DNA of 64,000 nt, taken from Mucilaginibacter sp. UR6-1 (GTDB lineage Bacteria; Bacteroidota; Bacteroidia; Sphingobacteriales; Sphingobacteriaceae). The notes beneath the pieces were generated by a model. The model had not been told where the DNA came from. It saw only the letters and a list, made by a program, of their open reading frames with translations, and made no database searches. The stretch is from positions 186,001 to 250,000 of the forward strand of contig NZ_JAJIWP010000005.1 in the NCBI RefSeq assembly GCF_020880975.1, written 5' to 3'. This document shows positions 49,677 through 57,395 of this stretch, piece after piece (within the stretch, counting starts at the first letter, position 1; every line of letters starts with the position of its first letter). Made by a program: the position numbers and the translations under genes.

Positions 49677-51911
49677 ATGATCGTAAAACTTTCACCACAG
49701 GATACCCGCAGGTATAACTGGTATATATGGCGCTTTATAATTGCCTGTTTTTCATTTGTTGTTATTATGCTGCTGCTTACGGCATTCGGCATTTTCGGGC
49801 AGTTACCATCATTCCGCGATCTGGAAAACCCGAAGAGCAACCTGGCATCACAGGTTATATCATCAGATAAGCAAATACTGGGCACTTATTTTGTACAGAA
49901 CCGCACCAACGTTACTTATAAAGAGATATCGCCCTATGTGATAAACGCGCTGGTAGCTACCGAGGACAGCCGTTTTTACGATCACTCGGGTATTGACTTT
50001 AACCGTACATTTACCATTATATTTTATAACCTGATAGGCAAAAAGCAGGGCGGCAGTACCATTACACAGCAATTGGCTTTAAACTTATTCTCTGAGCGCG
50101 CGCACAACCCGTTCAAACGTATCATCCAAAAACTACAGGAGTGGATAACCGCCGTTAAGATAGAACGCCATTATACCAAGGAAGAGATCATCACCATGTA
50201 TTTGAACACGGTTGATTTTGGCGCTTACAATGTATTCGGCATAAAATCGGCCGCTTTAACGTATTTCAATACCACACCTGATAAACTTACGCCCGATCAG
50301 GCGGCATTACTGGTAGGTATGGTAAACGGCCCGGGCATCTACTCGCCCATCAATCATCCGGATAATGCCATTAACCGCCGTAACCTGGTATTGCGCCGCA
50401 TGGCTCAAATGGGTTATTTAAGCGATGGGCAGGTAGAAGAATTTAAGCAAAAGCCACTTGGTTTGACCTTTCACCCTATTAACCATAACGAAGGTTCAGC
50501 ACCTTACTTCAGGGCAATATTGAAAAAGGAGATCCAGAAGATACTGGTTGACAAATCGATATTTAAAGAGGGCGATGTACCTTATGATCTTGACCGCGAT
50601 GGCTTAAAGATATACACCACCATTGATGCCACCATGCAGCGCTATGCCGAAGAGGCGCAAAAGGAATATATGCGCAACCTGCAGGCCCAGTTTAACGAGC
50701 ATTGGAAAGGGCGCAGCTTATGGAAAGGCATTAATAACTTCCAGCTATTGCTAAGGCAGGGTATGCAGCGCAGCGACCGTTACAAGGCGCTGAAGCTGGC
50801 CGGAAAGACAGATGAAGAGATTAAAGAAGATTTTAACACCCCGGCCAAAATGAACCTGTTTACCTGGAAGGGTGATATTGATACTACGATGAAGCCTATC
50901 GACTCCATTGTATACCATAAAATGATGCTGCGCAACGCCATGATGAGTATGGACCCGACCACAGGCTATATCAAGGCCTGGGTGGGTGGTACTAACTTTG
51001 AGCATTTTAAGTACGATCAGGTGCGTATGGGTACCCGTCAGGTAGGTTCAACCGCCAAGCCGTTCACTTACGCTGTAGCGGTTGAGGCCGGTTTTTCGCC
51101 ATGTATGGAAGTAGCCAATGTGCCTGTAACTATAACAGGTTATGGCGAGCCATGGACACCACGCTCAACCGGTACCATACCGGGTGTATTAACATTACGC
51201 AAAGCGATGGCCAACTCACAAAACTACATTACCGCTTATGTAATGAACGAGGTTAAACCTCAGCCGGTAATGGATCTGATCAAAAAAATGGGCGTTAATA
51301 GTCCGGATATAGGCCCATACCCATCCATTTGTTTGGGCACGTTCAATGCTTCGGTGTATGACATGACCGGCGCTTACTCAGCATTCGCTAATCATGGAGT
51401 ATGGACTGAGCCAACCTTTTTACTGCGTATTGAGGACAAGAACGGCAACGTATTGTATGACCACCATGCCAACGTACGCCAGGCGCTTAATGAGCAAACC
51501 GCCTACGTAATGACCTATATGCTGAAAGGTGTGGTTGATGAGGGTACCGGCTGGCGCTTGCGCTCAAAATATAAACTGACCAACCCTATCGGCGGTAAAA
51601 CAGGCACCACGCAATCAAACTCTGATGGCTGGTTCATCGGCGTAACGCCGCAATTGGTTACCGGCGTATGGACAGGCTGCGAAGACCGTGATATACACTT
51701 CCGCTCAACTAACCTGGGCGAGGGTGCCAATACCGCGCTGCCTATATTCGCGCTGTACATGCAAAAGGTTTATGCTAACCAGGCTTTGGGCATTAAAAAG
51801 AATGTCGACTTTGATCCGCCAAAATCAGGGGTGGGTATAACGCTCGACTGTAATGCCTATCATCAGCAACAACAGCAGAATACCGAGGTGGAGGACAAGC
51901 TGGAATTTTAG
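49677..51911 (+). CDS. mrcA: Class A penicillin-binding protein 1A
   Basis: A 744-residue bifunctional peptidoglycan synthase. After one transmembrane helix (about 18-42) comes the GT51 glycosyltransferase domain with VATEDSRFYDHSGIDFNRTF and GGSTITQQLALNLFSERAHN. The transpeptidase domain carries the active-site STAKPF, the SQN of AMANSQNYI and KTGTTQSNSDGW. It is encoded 5 bp after sprE, a coupling that links wall synthesis with the type IX lipoprotein, and 88 bp before uvrC. Confidence 0.96.
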   Translation: MIVKLSPQDTRRYNWYIWRFIIACFSFVVIMLLLTAFGIFGQLPSFRDLENPKSNLASQVISSDKQILGTYFVQNRTNVTYKEISPYVINALVATEDSRFYDHSGIDFNRTFTIIFYNLIGKKQGGSTITQQLALNLFSERAHNPFKRIIQKLQEWITAVKIERHYTKEEIITMYLNTVDFGAYNVFGIKSAALTYFNTTPDKLTPDQAALLVGMVNGPGIYSPINHPDNAINRRNLVLRRMAQMGYLSDGQVEEFKQKPLGLTFHPINHNEGSAPYFRAILKKEIQKILVDKSIFKEGDVPYDLDRDGLKIYTTIDATMQRYAEEAQKEYMRNLQAQFNEHWKGRSLWKGINNFQLLLRQGMQRSDRYKALKLAGKTDEEIKEDFNTPAKMNLFTWKGDIDTTMKPIDSIVYHKMMLRNAMMSMDPTTGYIKAWVGGTNFEHFKYDQVRMGTRQVGSTAKPFTYAVAVEAGFSPCMEVANVPVTITGYGEPWTPRSTGTIPGVLTLRKAMANSQNYITAYVMNEVKPQPVMDLIKKMGVNSPDIGPYPSICLGTFNASVYDMTGAYSAFANHGVWTEPTFLLRIEDKNGNVLYDHHANVRQALNEQTAYVMTYMLKGVVDEGTGWRLRSKYKLTNPIGGKTGTTQSNSDGWFIGVTPQLVTGVWTGCEDRDIHFRSTNLGEGANTALPIFALYMQKVYANQALGIKKNVDFDPPKSGVGITLDCNAYHQQQQQNTEVEDKLEF

Positions 51912-51923
51912 TCCCCGATTTCA

Positions 51924-51931
51924 TATTTTTG
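51924..51931 (+). promoter_or_regulatory. -7 element candidate of uvrC
   Basis: TATTTTTG is a perfect TAnnTTTG match between the penicillin-binding protein gene and uvrC, 68 bp before the uvrC start. No TTG lies at -33. Confidence 0.4.
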
Positions 51932-51971
51932 CATCAAACACAGCTTTTTTGCGTTAACAATATATTTATCT

Positions 51972-51997
51972 TATTCCCCCTTTGGGGGTTAGGGGGC
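51972..51997. repeat. G/C-run repeat just before uvrC
   Basis: TATTCCCCCTTTGGGGG followed by TTAGGGGGC joins one C-run with two G-runs, so a CCCCC-TTT-GGGGG hairpin can form right before the uvrC start. Similar words are, from memory, scattered in Bacteroidota spacers. Confidence 0.55.
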
Positions 51998-51999
51998 TA

Positions 52000-53841
52000 A
52001 TGGAGCGATTTGATTACAGGGCAGCATTAAAGAACATACCACACCGGCCGGGCGTATACCAGTTTTGGGACAGTGAGAACGAACTGATATACATCGGCAA
52101 GGCCAAGGACTTGCGCAACCGCGTTACATCCTATTTTAATAAGGATTTGAACGTGAATGCCAAAACGCGCGTGCTGGTATCAAAAATACGCAACATCACC
52201 TTTACTATTGTTGATACCGAGGTAGATGCCTGGCTGCTGGAGAACAGCATGATCAAGAAACATCAGCCGCGCTACAACGTGATGCTGAAGGATGATAAGA
52301 CCTACCCATGGATCATTATCAAAAATGAGAATTTTCCGCGCATCTTCTGGACCCGGCGCATAGTTCGCGACGGCTCAAAATACCTTGGCCCCTATGCCTC
52401 GGTAAGCATGATGCATACCATACTGGATCTGATCCGCGAAACTTACCCCCTGCGTACCTGCAACCTCGCCCTAACGCGCGAGAACATTGACAAGGGAAAA
52501 TTCAAAGTTTGCCTTGAGTACCAATTAGGTAATTGTAAAGGCCCCTGCCAGAATTACCAGAGTGAGGATGATTACGATAACAGCATCGAGGAAATAAAAG
52601 ACATACTGAACGGCAAAATAAGCAACGTGGTACGCGAAATGAAAGCCGAAATGGATGCCGCAGTTGCCGATATGAACTTTGAACTGGCGCACAAACTAAA
52701 ACGCAAGTACGATCTGCTGGAGAAATACCAGAGCAAATCAACGGTTGTAAACTCCTCTATTACGGATGTGGATGTGTTCAGCATCGCATCCGAAGAAAAA
52801 TATGCCTTTGTTAACTTTTTAAAGGTGATGAACGGCACCATCATCCAAACGCAAACCATCGAACTAAAAAAACGACTGGACGAGAGCGATGAGGAATTGT
52901 TGACCCTGGCTATATTTGAGTTCAGGAGCCGGTATAACAGTCATTCAAAGGAGATTATTGTTCCGTTTGATGTGCATTTGGAAGATGCCAGCATTAAGTT
53001 TACCGTACCAAAGCTGGGCGAGAAGAAGAAGTTGCTCGACCTCTCGCAAAAGAATGTTCAGTTTTTTAAGCGCGAAAAAATAGATCAGTACGAAAAGCTA
53101 AACCCCGAAGTACGCACCGAGCGCCTGCTTACGCAAATGATGAAGGATTTGCGGATGAACCAGTTGCCGCGCCATATTGAGTGTTTTGATAACTCTAACT
53201 TTCAGGGTAAATACCCGGTATCAGCCATTGTGGTGTTCAGGGATGGCAGGCCGTCTAAAAAAGATTACCGGCACTTTAACGTAAAAACGGTTGAAGGCCC
53301 GAACGACTTTGCCACTATGGAGGAAGCCGTGCACCGCCGTTACCGCCGCATGCTGGACGAAGGCACCGAGCTGCCGCAGCTAATCATTATTGACGGGGGC
53401 AAAGGCCAGCTATCTTCAGCTATGAAAAGCTTGAAATTGCTGAGCATTGAAAAGCAGGTTACTGTTATCGGCATTGCCAAGCGGTTGGAAGAACTATATT
53501 ACCCTGGCGATCAGTACCCTTTATATCTCGACAAAAAATCAGAAACGCTGAAAGTGATTCAGCAACTGCGTGACGAGGCACACCGCTTTGGCATCACCTT
53601 CCACCGCAAAAAGCGAGACAAAGGCACTTTAGCTACCGAGCTGGAACTGATAGAAGGCATAGGCAAAACCACCGCCGAGAAATTGCTGAAATACTTTAAG
53701 TCGGTTAAAAAGATACGAGAGGCCAAGCAAGAGGAACTGATGGAAGTAGTTAACCTGAAACAAGCCAAAGCGATACTCACTTACTTTGCACCGAAATTGC
53801 CTGAAAATGCTGAGGCTGTTACTGGCAATGTGGAGGAGTAA
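52000..53841 (+). CDS. uvrC: Excinuclease ABC subunit C
   Basis: A 613-residue dual-incision nuclease of nucleotide excision repair. The GIY-YIG domain (about 12-95) has PGVYQFWDSENELIYIGKAK. A cysteine-rich insert (CNLALTRENIDKGKFKVCLE, then QLGNCKGPCQNY) follows. The UVR motif is near 205-240, the RNase-H-like nuclease has IECFDNSNFQGKYPVSAIVV and IDGGKGQLSSA, and the C-terminal helix-hairpin-helix is LIEGIGKTTAEKLLKYFKS. ATG at 52000 is used; a GTG six codons earlier lies inside the G/C repeat. Confidence 0.97.
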   Translation: MERFDYRAALKNIPHRPGVYQFWDSENELIYIGKAKDLRNRVTSYFNKDLNVNAKTRVLVSKIRNITFTIVDTEVDAWLLENSMIKKHQPRYNVMLKDDKTYPWIIIKNENFPRIFWTRRIVRDGSKYLGPYASVSMMHTILDLIRETYPLRTCNLALTRENIDKGKFKVCLEYQLGNCKGPCQNYQSEDDYDNSIEEIKDILNGKISNVVREMKAEMDAAVADMNFELAHKLKRKYDLLEKYQSKSTVVNSSITDVDVFSIASEEKYAFVNFLKVMNGTIIQTQTIELKKRLDESDEELLTLAIFEFRSRYNSHSKEIIVPFDVHLEDASIKFTVPKLGEKKKLLDLSQKNVQFFKREKIDQYEKLNPEVRTERLLTQMMKDLRMNQLPRHIECFDNSNFQGKYPVSAIVVFRDGRPSKKDYRHFNVKTVEGPNDFATMEEAVHRRYRRMLDEGTELPQLIIIDGGKGQLSSAMKSLKLLSIEKQVTVIGIAKRLEELYYPGDQYPLYLDKKSETLKVIQQLRDEAHRFGITFHRKKRDKGTLATELELIEGIGKTTAEKLLKYFKSVKKIREAKQEELMEVVNLKQAKAILTYFAPKLPENAEAVTGNVEE

Positions 53842-53876
53842 ATAGTTATTGCATCCAAACTATTATACTGAATTTT

Positions 53877-53910
53877 CCTAAAGAGATTGCTTCGCACCTC
53901 GCAATGACGT
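53877..53910. repeat. Outer repeat, copy 1
   Basis: CCTAAAGAGATTGCTTCGCA continues as CCTCGCAATGACGT. ATTGC and GCAAT form a short hairpin. A second, diverged copy is at 54510-54545. Confidence 0.7.
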
Positions 53911-53957
53911 GATTTATAAAATAAAACCAAAGCACAAACCGTAAATGCTCTAATCCT

Positions 53958-54027
53958 CCGGCCTCTTAATTTTCGGGTAGCAGGTTGAAGCACTACCTCT
54001 CATAGAAAATTAAAAAGCCGGCGATTT
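53958..54027. repeat. Hairpin repeat unit A, copy 1
   Basis: The unit begins CCGGCCTCTTAATTTTCGGG and ends AAAATTAAAAAGCCGGCGAT. Its ends are inverted repeats (CCGGC...TTAATTTTC against GAAAATTAA...GCCGG). The central loop differs from copy 2. Confidence 0.8.
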
Positions 54028-54078
54028 ATTCGCTGTTATTTTGTTTTTAGTTGAGCTCATGATATCGCTAACGCTAAG

Positions 54079-54124
54079 TTTGTTTCTTTTGATCGCTCAA
54101 AAGAAATTTAGGGCAGGTAATGAA
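54079..54124. repeat. Hairpin repeat unit B, copy 1
   Basis: TTTCTTTTGA-TCGC-TCAAAAGAAA is a perfect 10-bp stem, followed by TTTAGGGCAGGTAATGAA. Copy 2 is nearly identical. Confidence 0.8.
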
Positions 54125-54242
54125 CGTTGCTCTATTAAGCTTTTGTGCTTTATTTCAGAGGTTGTGCTTTTACCATTGTTAGTCTGCTCTTGGGCGCAGA
54201 GCCCAGTTACTTTACCTTAGATGCAAAGTAACCAAACATCAA

Positions 54243-54295
54243 GCCGGAAAAAACCTTCATCCGCACGGGCCATACTCCTGGCCCGGTTTTCCGGC
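54243..54295. repeat. Nested GC-rich hairpin
   Basis: The outer stem GCCGGAAAAAACC / GGTTTTCCGGC has a 2-base bulge, and the inner stem GGGCC / GGCCC directly precedes its right arm. It could be a structured RNA, a terminator-like element or a relic of a mobile element end. Confidence 0.6.
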
Positions 54296-54354
54296 AGGCC
54301 TACTCTTTTTTTATTTATTCAGAAAAAAGCATAAACTACTCATAACCTATAATT

Positions 54355-54425
54355 CCGGCCTCTTAATTTTCGGGTAGCACTGATAATTCACTGCCTTTAA
54401 TAGAAAATTAAAAAGCCGGCGATTT
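54355..54425. repeat. Hairpin repeat unit A, copy 2
   Basis: Same ends as copy 1 (CCGGCCTCTTAATTTTCGGG to AAAATTAAAAAGCCGGCGAT), with a changed loop. Confidence 0.8.
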
Positions 54426-54470
54426 TTGTTTCTTTTGATCGCTCAAAAGAAATTTAGGACAGGTAATGAA
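54425..54470. repeat. Hairpin repeat unit B, copy 2
   Basis: It differs from copy 1 by one base (GGACAGG for GGGCAGG) and joins unit A directly, without the 51-bp gap present in copy 1. Confidence 0.8.
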
Positions 54471-54509
54471 ATATACGACGCAACCTCTTTAAGCTAATCA
54501 TTCAAATAT

Positions 54510-54545
54510 CCTAAAGAGATTGCGTCACTACCGTTCGCAATGACG
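54510..54545. repeat. Outer repeat, copy 2
   Basis: CCTAAAGAGATTGCGTCACT continues as ACCGTTCGCAATGACGT. It shares both ends with the copy at 53877 but has a different middle. Confidence 0.7.
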
Positions 54546-54566
54546 TTGTTGGGTTTATCGAATTGA

Positions 54567-55196
54567 TTAGTGATTGACAGGCTTTTTATAAGCCCTGGTC
54601 AATATAAAATCACCATAAAAAGTTGCGCTTGCTATAGCGTTATATCCATGTGAGGCAAAAACCCTTTTTACATCAGGCAACTTACTTACCGGGATCGGGC
54701 TGAACATCCTGAAAAAAGTGTACATAGTTTTTAGCAACAGCGGCTGCCACCATTTGCCCGTTAGTTGAAAATCGGTATTTAACCATAGGCCGCCGGGTTT
54801 TAAGGATTGGTGGATATGATTAAAGGTGACGGGCAGATCAGCATCAGTATAGTTATCAAATAAAAAGCCTGTTATTATAACATCAAAGTTAGAAGCTAAC
54901 TGTACTTGCTCTATTGCATCCACAATAAAAGTTACGCTGTTACTATCTGCGTTACGCTTTTGGGCGAGGGCCGTCATGTTGGCGGATATTTCGACAAAGG
55001 TGATGTGCAGACCATCGTTTTGAATTGCAGCTAAATCTTCAAGGGTTTGGCCGGTTCCGCCGCCTACAATCAACACACGGGCATTTTTTGGTATAAGGGG
55101 CAACAGGTGCCTTTGTGAATTTTTTAGGGCGCTGCCAAACACCAGCCGGGCAAGGCTATCATAAAACCAGGCTGTTTTGTTATAGTTAGCTGCCAT
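54567..55196 (-). CDS. Class I SAM-dependent methyltransferase
   Basis: A 209-residue methyltransferase. Motif I is VLIVGGGTGQTLEDLAAIQ, the acidic end of strand 2 is ITFVEISANM, and the family's FDVIITGFLFDNYTDADLPV and LKPGGLWLNTDFQ follow. It has no signal peptide. Its start overlaps the UbiA-like gene by 11 bp, suggesting that it modifies a product of that enzyme or a membrane lipid; the substrate is unknown. It is the last gene of the cluster. Confidence 0.92.
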   Translation of the reverse strand: MAANYNKTAWFYDSLARLVFGSALKNSQRHLLPLIPKNARVLIVGGGTGQTLEDLAAIQNDGLHITFVEISANMTALAQKRNADSNSVTFIVDAIEQVQLASNFDVIITGFLFDNYTDADLPVTFNHIHQSLKPGGLWLNTDFQLTGKWWQPLLLKTMYTFFRMFSPIPVSKLPDVKRVFASHGYNAIASATFYGDFILTRAYKKPVNH

Positions 55197-56076
55197 AGGT
55201 TCTCAACACACTAAAAGCCAGCACAATTACATATTGCAGTATCAGCACGCCATCGAGATAAAAGAAATAATAGTATTCGTTTTTCTCCCAGGTTGATTTA
55301 AATATCAGCCACCCTGTAAGCAGGGCGGTTAGCGTAAGCCCGAAAAAGTCGGCATTGAAGCCGTTATGCCTGAACATGAACAACAGCAGTATATAACCCG
55401 CCAACAGGAACTGGCAAAACAGGTAAGCTTTTTTTTCACCCCAAACTACAGGGATGGTTTTTAAGCCGGACTGCCTGTCCTGAAACAGGTCGCGGATATC
55501 AAACGGTACGGTTAAAGCGCCGATAAATAAGAATCGCTTCGCGGCAAGTATAACCGTATCGCGCAGTGATATTTCTGCCAAGTGCCTGCCCTGTGCTTCT
55601 AATACCGGCAGCAGCACACAACTGGCTACCCAAACCACTATGATGAGTATGGCTTTTAAGCCGGGTATATTGCGTAAACCAAATTTTTGCGAACCAAGCG
55701 TAAATAATGGCAGCCCGTACAGTACAGATAAAGCACCCATAAAAACCAATAAAATTTTTGATGGCAGCGTTACCATAAAAAACAGCGGAATGAGCGACAG
55801 CAGGCATATAATGGTGAATGACACCATTAGCCTGTAATGACTAAAGAACCACCTCACCCGCAAATACGGCGATTTAAGGGGCACTTTAGGCCGGGTTATC
55901 AGGATGCAGAAGTTATAGATGCCGAGGGTTGAGGTGAAAAGCAATGCCAGTACCGGGTAAACTGGTTTGGCATCAATTAAATGGAAAGTAACCAGCGCTT
56001 GCGCCACGGCACACAAAGCCATAAACACATTGCTGAAAAGCAAAAAGTTGAGCACCGGCTGCAGCAGTTTTTTCAT
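55186..56076 (-). CDS. UbiA-like prenyltransferase family membrane protein
   Basis: A 296-residue protein with eight to nine hydrophobic helices. The second aspartate motif is intact: FDIRDLFQDRQSGLKTIPVV. The first motif, normally NDxxDxxxD, is replaced by the region GIYNFCILITRPKVP without aspartates, so standard prenyl-diphosphate binding is doubtful. It overlaps the methyltransferase gene by 11 bp and lies 25 bp after the metallophosphoesterase gene. It may be a diverged, non-canonical member. Confidence 0.85.
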   Translation of the reverse strand: MKKLLQPVLNFLLFSNVFMALCAVAQALVTFHLIDAKPVYPVLALLFTSTLGIYNFCILITRPKVPLKSPYLRVRWFFSHYRLMVSFTIICLLSLIPLFFMVTLPSKILLVFMGALSVLYGLPLFTLGSQKFGLRNIPGLKAILIIVVWVASCVLLPVLEAQGRHLAEISLRDTVILAAKRFLFIGALTVPFDIRDLFQDRQSGLKTIPVVWGEKKAYLFCQFLLAGYILLLFMFRHNGFNADFFGLTLTALLTGWLIFKSTWEKNEYYYFFYLDGVLILQYVIVLAFSVLRTYGS

Positions 56077-56101
56077 TCAGGTTGTACAGCCGGTGGCGTT
56101 T

Positions 56102-57394
56102 TTATATCCACGCAGGGTTCGGATCGTGCCCGGCTTTTAATTCAAATATCGTTATCTCGGGCAAAATACCAATACGCCCGGTATAACCAATAAAGCCGTA
56201 GCCCACATTTACATATAGTTGCTGATGATTTTCGTGATAATGGCCTGCCCATTCGTTATATACATACTTTATCGGGCTCCATTGAAAATCATCAGTACGT
56301 ACGCCGAATTGCATACCGTGTGTATGGCCGGAAAACATGGCATCTATCTGCGGATACTTAGGCAATACCTCGGCGCGCCAGTGCGACGGATCATGCGAGA
56401 GCAGGAGTTTTACCGGCAGGTCATCGGTATCTTTTGTAGCCAGATCCATGCGGCCATAGCGCGGGAAACGGCTGATAGCCGCCCAGTTTTCAATACCTAA
56501 AATACCTATTTCCTCACCATCAACCTTTAAACGGCGGTGTGTGTTCATCAGCAAATCCCAGCCCATATTTTTGTGGGTGGCTTTCAAATCGTCAAGGTTC
56601 CTTTTTTTCGCCGCGGCATCCGGCCACCAGGCGTAATCTCCATAATCATGGTTACCCAGCGTAGAAAACACGCCTAACGGCGCTTTTACCTTGCTGAATA
56701 TATCCTGGTAATCGCGCATCTCAGGCGCTATGTCATTCACCAGGTCGCCGGTAAAAAATATCAGGTCGGGTTTTTCGGCAAGCAACATATCCACACCGCC
56801 GGCCACAGCTTTCTTTTTGTAAAAGCTACCGGAGTGGATGTCGGAGATCTGGCCTAACAGCAAGCCATCAAACTTTTTAGGCAGGTTAGGCAGGTATAAC
56901 TTTCGGCGGCGTACCTGGTAATCGTACACGCTCGTCATGGATGAATAGCCCATGGCAGCCAGCGGCACCATACCGGCTAACAAACCGGCTTTCATCAAAA
57001 ATTCTGAGCGGGGGATGGCAGGTAACTTATTCTCCGGTTCAGTAACGGGCGCGAGTACCGGCTCCGGTTGCATTTTATTGCGAATGAACAAGCGTTTAAT
57101 GAAACGCCTGATATCATCCATAAAAATAAACAGTACAAATACTGCCTTAACAATAGCCTGTAAAAAAAACACCAGCATCAGCGCGGCACGCACGCCAACG
57201 TTTATTTTTATGTAAACCCCAACATACAGCGCTATAATAAGCAGTACAGACAGGGTTAAAAAAATGGTGGTAAAACTCTTTTTTTGTACAAACCGCCATT
57301 TAGGGAATGCTCCCCTTATGCCGCTTATTACATATATATCGGCTGCTAAAAGTATTAAACTAATTAAAGTGATGGTCAGGATCTTTGCTTGCAT
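56102..57394 (-). CDS. Membrane-anchored metallophosphoesterase
   Basis: A 430-residue protein. Three to four N-terminal helices (for example ILTITLISLILLAADIYVIS) are followed by a calcineurin-like phosphoesterase domain (about 175-420). All metal-binding motifs are present: ISDIHSGSF, FFTGDLVNDI, STLGNHDYGDY, LLLSHDPSHW and FSGHTHGMQFG. It resembles YkuE-type enzymes acting on lipid or nucleotide phosphates outside the membrane. ATG at 57394 lies 1 bp after the AAA+ gene stop. Confidence 0.93.
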   Translation of the reverse strand: MQAKILTITLISLILLAADIYVISGIRGAFPKWRFVQKKSFTTIFLTLSVLLIIALYVGVYIKINVGVRAALMLVFFLQAIVKAVFVLFIFMDDIRRFIKRLFIRNKMQPEPVLAPVTEPENKLPAIPRSEFLMKAGLLAGMVPLAAMGYSSMTSVYDYQVRRRKLYLPNLPKKFDGLLLGQISDIHSGSFYKKKAVAGGVDMLLAEKPDLIFFTGDLVNDIAPEMRDYQDIFSKVKAPLGVFSTLGNHDYGDYAWWPDAAAKKRNLDDLKATHKNMGWDLLMNTHRRLKVDGEEIGILGIENWAAISRFPRYGRMDLATKDTDDLPVKLLLSHDPSHWRAEVLPKYPQIDAMFSGHTHGMQFGVRTDDFQWSPIKYVYNEWAGHYHENHQQLYVNVGYGFIGYTGRIGILPEITIFELKAGHDPNPAWI

Positions 57395-57395
57395 G

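Larger units (their letters stand above)
53842..54566. other. 725-bp structured non-coding region
   Basis: No gene was found here. The region is filled with repeated hairpin units, listed separately: an outer pair (53877-53910, 54510-54545), unit A twice, unit B twice, a GTTACTTT/AAAGTAAC hairpin (about 54205-54231) and a nested GC-rich hairpin (54243-54295). Confidence 0.75.

Noticed and set aside
53842..54566. CRISPR array
   Set aside because: The repeats are two-copy hairpin units of unequal spacing, with no regular spacers and no cas genes nearby.
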